From Herminiimonas sp. (GTDB lineage: Bacteria > Pseudomonadota > Gammaproteobacteria > Burkholderiales > Burkholderiaceae), in assembly GCF_030655415.1 (NCBI RefSeq), contig NZ_JAURVN010000019.1:1-64000 (forward strand): a stretch of DNA of 64,000 bases, in the 5' to 3' direction. Every line of letters begins with the position of its first letter. Position 1 is the first letter of the stretch. The position numbers and the translations under genes were made by a program. Positions 61,592 through 64,000 of the stretch are shown in pieces. The notes beneath the pieces are model-generated. The model was not told the origin of the DNA and ran no database searches. It saw only the letters and a list, made by a program, of their open reading frames with translations.

Positions 61592-62500
61592 GTGATTCAC
61601 ATCAAACATGTTTTGCGCTATGCGACGAGTTCACTTGCAATCGTGCTGACGCTTGCATTTGTCAGTGGCTGTGCAAGTTCAACTGCCGAGCGATATGGTG
61701 TCGTTGAACAGCAAGCGATGTCGTCTGGATTTTCAGTAGTACGTTTTGGTAGTAATCCGCCACTAGTTGGGATGCTGCGGACCAGCAAGAATGTAGCAAC
61801 ATCGCCAGCAAAAAATTCGCAAACTCTATGGATCATGATCGAAGGTGATGGTCGTGCTTGGTTGAATACGCGCGAGCCGTCGCGTGATCCAACTCCTGTC
61901 GATGCAGCGGGCTGGCGACTGGCGCAAAACATATCAAGAGCGAACGTGTTGTATCTTGCTCGGCCTTGCCAATATTTGTCATCCGCCGAGATGGACACCT
62001 GTGTTGTCAGTGACTGGACCAATGCGCGCTTTTCCGAAAAATGGGTAGGGCGTATGAACGTCGCGATTGACGATGCCAAACGAACGGCACAGTCCAAACA
62101 AATTGTTGTCGCGGGATATTCTGGTGGTGGTGTGATGGCTGCCTTGATAGCAGCACGGCGTGATGATGTGGTGATGCTGATTACTGTTGCGTCGCCGCTG
62201 GACCATGCCGCGTGGACTACGCATCATGGCGTGTCGCCATTGACGGGTTCCTTATCCGTTTTGTCCGTAAAAGAAAAATTGATACGTCTGCCGCAGATAC
62301 ATGTAACTGGTGCGGATGACAAAGTAGTACCGACGATGTTGATGCAGGATTTTTTGCGTGGGTATCCAGCAGATGCCCCGGCAGAGCTTATGACCCTGCC
62401 GGGCATCGATCACCGTATGCAAACGGCGATCGACATCAGTCGCATTAGAAGTTCCAGATTGCTTTCGCAGTCAATTGATGACCGAGATACTTATCCTTGA
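61592..62500 (+). CDS. Alpha/beta-hydrolase lipoprotein
   Basis: 302 residues. The signal peptide ends in a lipobox, AFVSGCASS (Cys at about 27). The alpha/beta hydrolase fold has the nucleophile elbow GYSGGGVMA, an acid in VTGADDKVVP and a His in PGIDHRM. It probably acts in the periplasm on an ester. GTG start. It is convergent with the autotransporter gene and overlaps it by 56 bases at the 3' end, so its last 18 or so residues are encoded antisense to that gene. The substrate is unknown. Confidence 0.78.
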   Translation: MIHIKHVLRYATSSLAIVLTLAFVSGCASSTAERYGVVEQQAMSSGFSVVRFGSNPPLVGMLRTSKNVATSPAKNSQTLWIMIEGDGRAWLNTREPSRDPTPVDAAGWRLAQNISRANVLYLARPCQYLSSAEMDTCVVSDWTNARFSEKWVGRMNVAIDDAKRTAQSKQIVVAGYSGGGVMAALIAARRDDVVMLITVASPLDHAAWTTHHGVSPLTGSLSVLSVKEKLIRLPQIHVTGADDKVVPTMLMQDFLRGYPADAPAELMTLPGIDHRMQTAIDISRIRSSRLLSQSIDDRDTYP

Positions 62501-64000
62501 TTTCCATATCGTAGCCAATTGCAATCGTTGTACCTTGGTTGGTGACATTGCGATAGCCCAAGCCCAATTGCAATGCATCACGACCTGGTTGTACGCCATC
62601 TAAACGGAATGATGGGCCACCACTTGCGAAGCTTGCATTGATCGCTGGAGTATCTGCAAATTCATGCAGGTAGCGCGCACGCAAAGTCGCACTAGAAGCT
62701 GCACTCAGCTTGTTGACGAACTCCACACCGAATACGCTTTGAACCGAGTTGGCACTCGCGCTGGCGACGTTTTGCGCAGACGCACCACCGGATTCCGAAT
62801 ACGCGCCATTGTCGAGATAGCCAACTCGTGCGCCCATCAACCAGCGACCACTCCATTTTTCATCCAACGCAAACGGGATGCCGTATTCGACACGCGCACC
62901 GACTTGATAGCCTGAGTATTTGCCGCTCAGTGTTTCAGTAAAGCCAGGGATCGTGACAGTGCGTTGGCTGGAGTAGCGATTGGCCGAAACTGCGACGCCT
63001 GCATCCAGTGTGTAGCTGTTATCGGTACGGCTGAAGTAAGCGCCGACATGGAGGGATTTGACGTCGGTATCATCGCCTGCGCCGCTGTCTTTGCCGTCGC
63101 TACCAGCTTGTGTGTAGCCACCGGAGAAACCGACCATGTCACGGGTATTCAGATCCATCTCATAGCCGGCCGCGATACCTTGTGCATCGAGGTCATAACC
63201 GTTCGCACCTTTGCGTGCATCTTGCTTGGCAATCGCTGCCAAGCCTTGCAACCAAAAACGATTACCAACTGAGTCGCCACCAGCGAGACCGGTTTTACCC
63301 ATAGCCAGCGGACCGCCGCTACGTGCGCTATCGATACGATTATCGAATGCAGAGAACACGCTACCTTGTGCTGCATTGGATGCGGATTGTGCAGCTGCGT
63401 TGGTTTCTGGGGCGAGTTGTGAAGTGGCATTTGACAAGGCTTGTGTGGTCGGCAACGCTTGCAGCGCGTTTAACAGGGTGAGACCTTGCTGCGAAGTGGT
63501 AAGCCCATTAGACGCCGCCGAATTCAATGCGTTTGCGAGGCTTTCAAAACGTTGTGGTGCTGCTGCTGCAATGCCGTTTTTCTGGTGTGCCACTAACTGC
63601 AGATTGTTTCCGCTACCCTGCAGGCTGTACGAATAGAAGGCACCGCTACCGCTATCGACATTCAGGTTGGCCGAGCTGGCGCTGAGCGTTGCTGCCGAGA
63701 TTAGCGTGTAGGTGGAGCCGTCGGCAACTGCGCCGGCGATCAACGGACGAATCGTCGCGCCGTTGGTCAATGTGGCAGTGCCTGTCACAGCGATCTGATC
63801 GCTGGCATTGCTGGCGCCGATACGTGTTTCCAGCACACCGCTGGTTCCTTGTACATAATTGCCTGCGACGCTTACCGTACGGAATGCGCCGCTACTTGGT
63901 GCTTGCAGTGTCCCGTTGACGGCCAGATCAGTTGTGGCGAATGCTCCGTTGACGCGCAGATTACCATTGGTATCGACTTGTACGTTACCGACAGTACCAA
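62445..64000 (-). CDS. Autotransporter, 3' part with beta-barrel (runs off the right edge)
   Basis: The minus-strand frame is open from the window edge at 64000 down to TAA at 62445, at least 518 residues. The part seen first is a passenger end with repeating beta-helix units (NLRVNGAFATTDLAVNGTLQ and NYVQGTSGVLETRIGASNAS). The autotransporter barrel follows from about 63265, with SLHVGAYFSRTDNSYTLDAG, YGIPFALDEKWSGRWLMGAR and the last strand LTAKAIWNF, ending in the usual aromatic Phe. A GTG at 63836 is only an internal Val codon; the true start is outside the window. The function of the passenger is not visible. Confidence 0.88.
   Translation of the reverse strand, partial: GTVGNVQVDTNGNLRVNGAFATTDLAVNGTLQAPSSGAFRTVSVAGNYVQGTSGVLETRIGASNASDQIAVTGTATLTNGATIRPLIAGAVADGSTYTLISAATLSASSANLNVDSGSGAFYSYSLQGSGNNLQLVAHQKNGIAAAAPQRFESLANALNSAASNGLTTSQQGLTLLNALQALPTTQALSNATSQLAPETNAAAQSASNAAQGSVFSAFDNRIDSARSGGPLAMGKTGLAGGDSVGNRFWLQGLAAIAKQDARKGANGYDLDAQGIAAGYEMDLNTRDMVGFSGGYTQAGSDGKDSGAGDDTDVKSLHVGAYFSRTDNSYTLDAGVAVSANRYSSQRTVTIPGFTETLSGKYSGYQVGARVEYGIPFALDEKWSGRWLMGARVGYLDNGAYSESGGASAQNVASASANSVQSVFGVEFVNKLSAASSATLRARYLHEFADTPAINASFASGGPSFRLDGVQPGRDALQLGLGYRNVTNQGTTIAIGYDMEIKDKYLGHQLTAKAIWNF

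Overview
The window looks like chromosomal DNA of a betaproteobacterium, most likely of the Oxalobacteraceae (Herminiimonas/Janthinobacterium type). This is inferred from the gene families present and their arrangement: an OFA-type oxalate/formate transporter, an FdsA-like formate dehydrogenase, a CysI-DUF934 pair, a WXXGXW protein and pgaABCD. No rRNA, tRNA or CRISPR array was seen.

Layout. (1) 1-15.4 kb is a carboxylate and one-carbon block: the start of a GntR regulator, a serine/alanine-glyoxylate aminotransferase, a large FAD/Fe-S 2-hydroxyacid dehydrogenase, an AEC carrier, and an OFA-family MFS transporter followed by a 40-residue small subunit. Next come a sigma54-type response regulator with its sensor kinase and a formate dehydrogenase alpha subunit. 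A near-consensus sigma54 promoter precedes the OFA transporter. (2) 15.7-22 kb is amino-acid and sulfur metabolism: dapA, an argD-like aminotransferase, cysI, a DUF934 gene and a MocR-type regulator. (3) 22-27.2 kb is a decaying zone: an intact cyoE beside broken cyoD and cyoC, and an IS30 transposase remnant. A PAS-GGDEF-EAL gene sits in this zone. (4) 27.5-38 kb is signalling: a kaiC-kaiB-GGDEF/EAL operon, small genes and lone receivers, a diguanylate cyclase, and a second operon of hybrid kinase, 138-residue protein and KaiC-like ATPase. (5) 38.2-42 kb is a probable small integrative element with a tyrosine recombinase and a HipA-like kinase overlapping a DUF3037-like gene. (6) 42-56 kb is envelope and biofilm: a WXXGXW protein, an MscS channel, small proteins, a repeat lipoprotein and pgaDCBA. 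(7) 56-64 kb holds a CHASE3 kinase, a receiver and a REC-PAS-LOV-GGDEF-EAL protein in one operon, then a formyltransferase, a lipoprotein hydrolase and the 3' part of an autotransporter gene.

How the genes may work together. Four GGDEF proteins, three of them also with EAL domains, lie within 36 kb of each other and of pgaABCD. PNAG synthesis is activated by c-di-GMP in E. coli. One of these proteins is co-transcribed with kaiBC, and another carries a canonical blue-light LOV motif. A clock-like and light-responsive c-di-GMP network acting on biofilm is the most interesting reading. The individual domains are seen directly; the link between them is inference.
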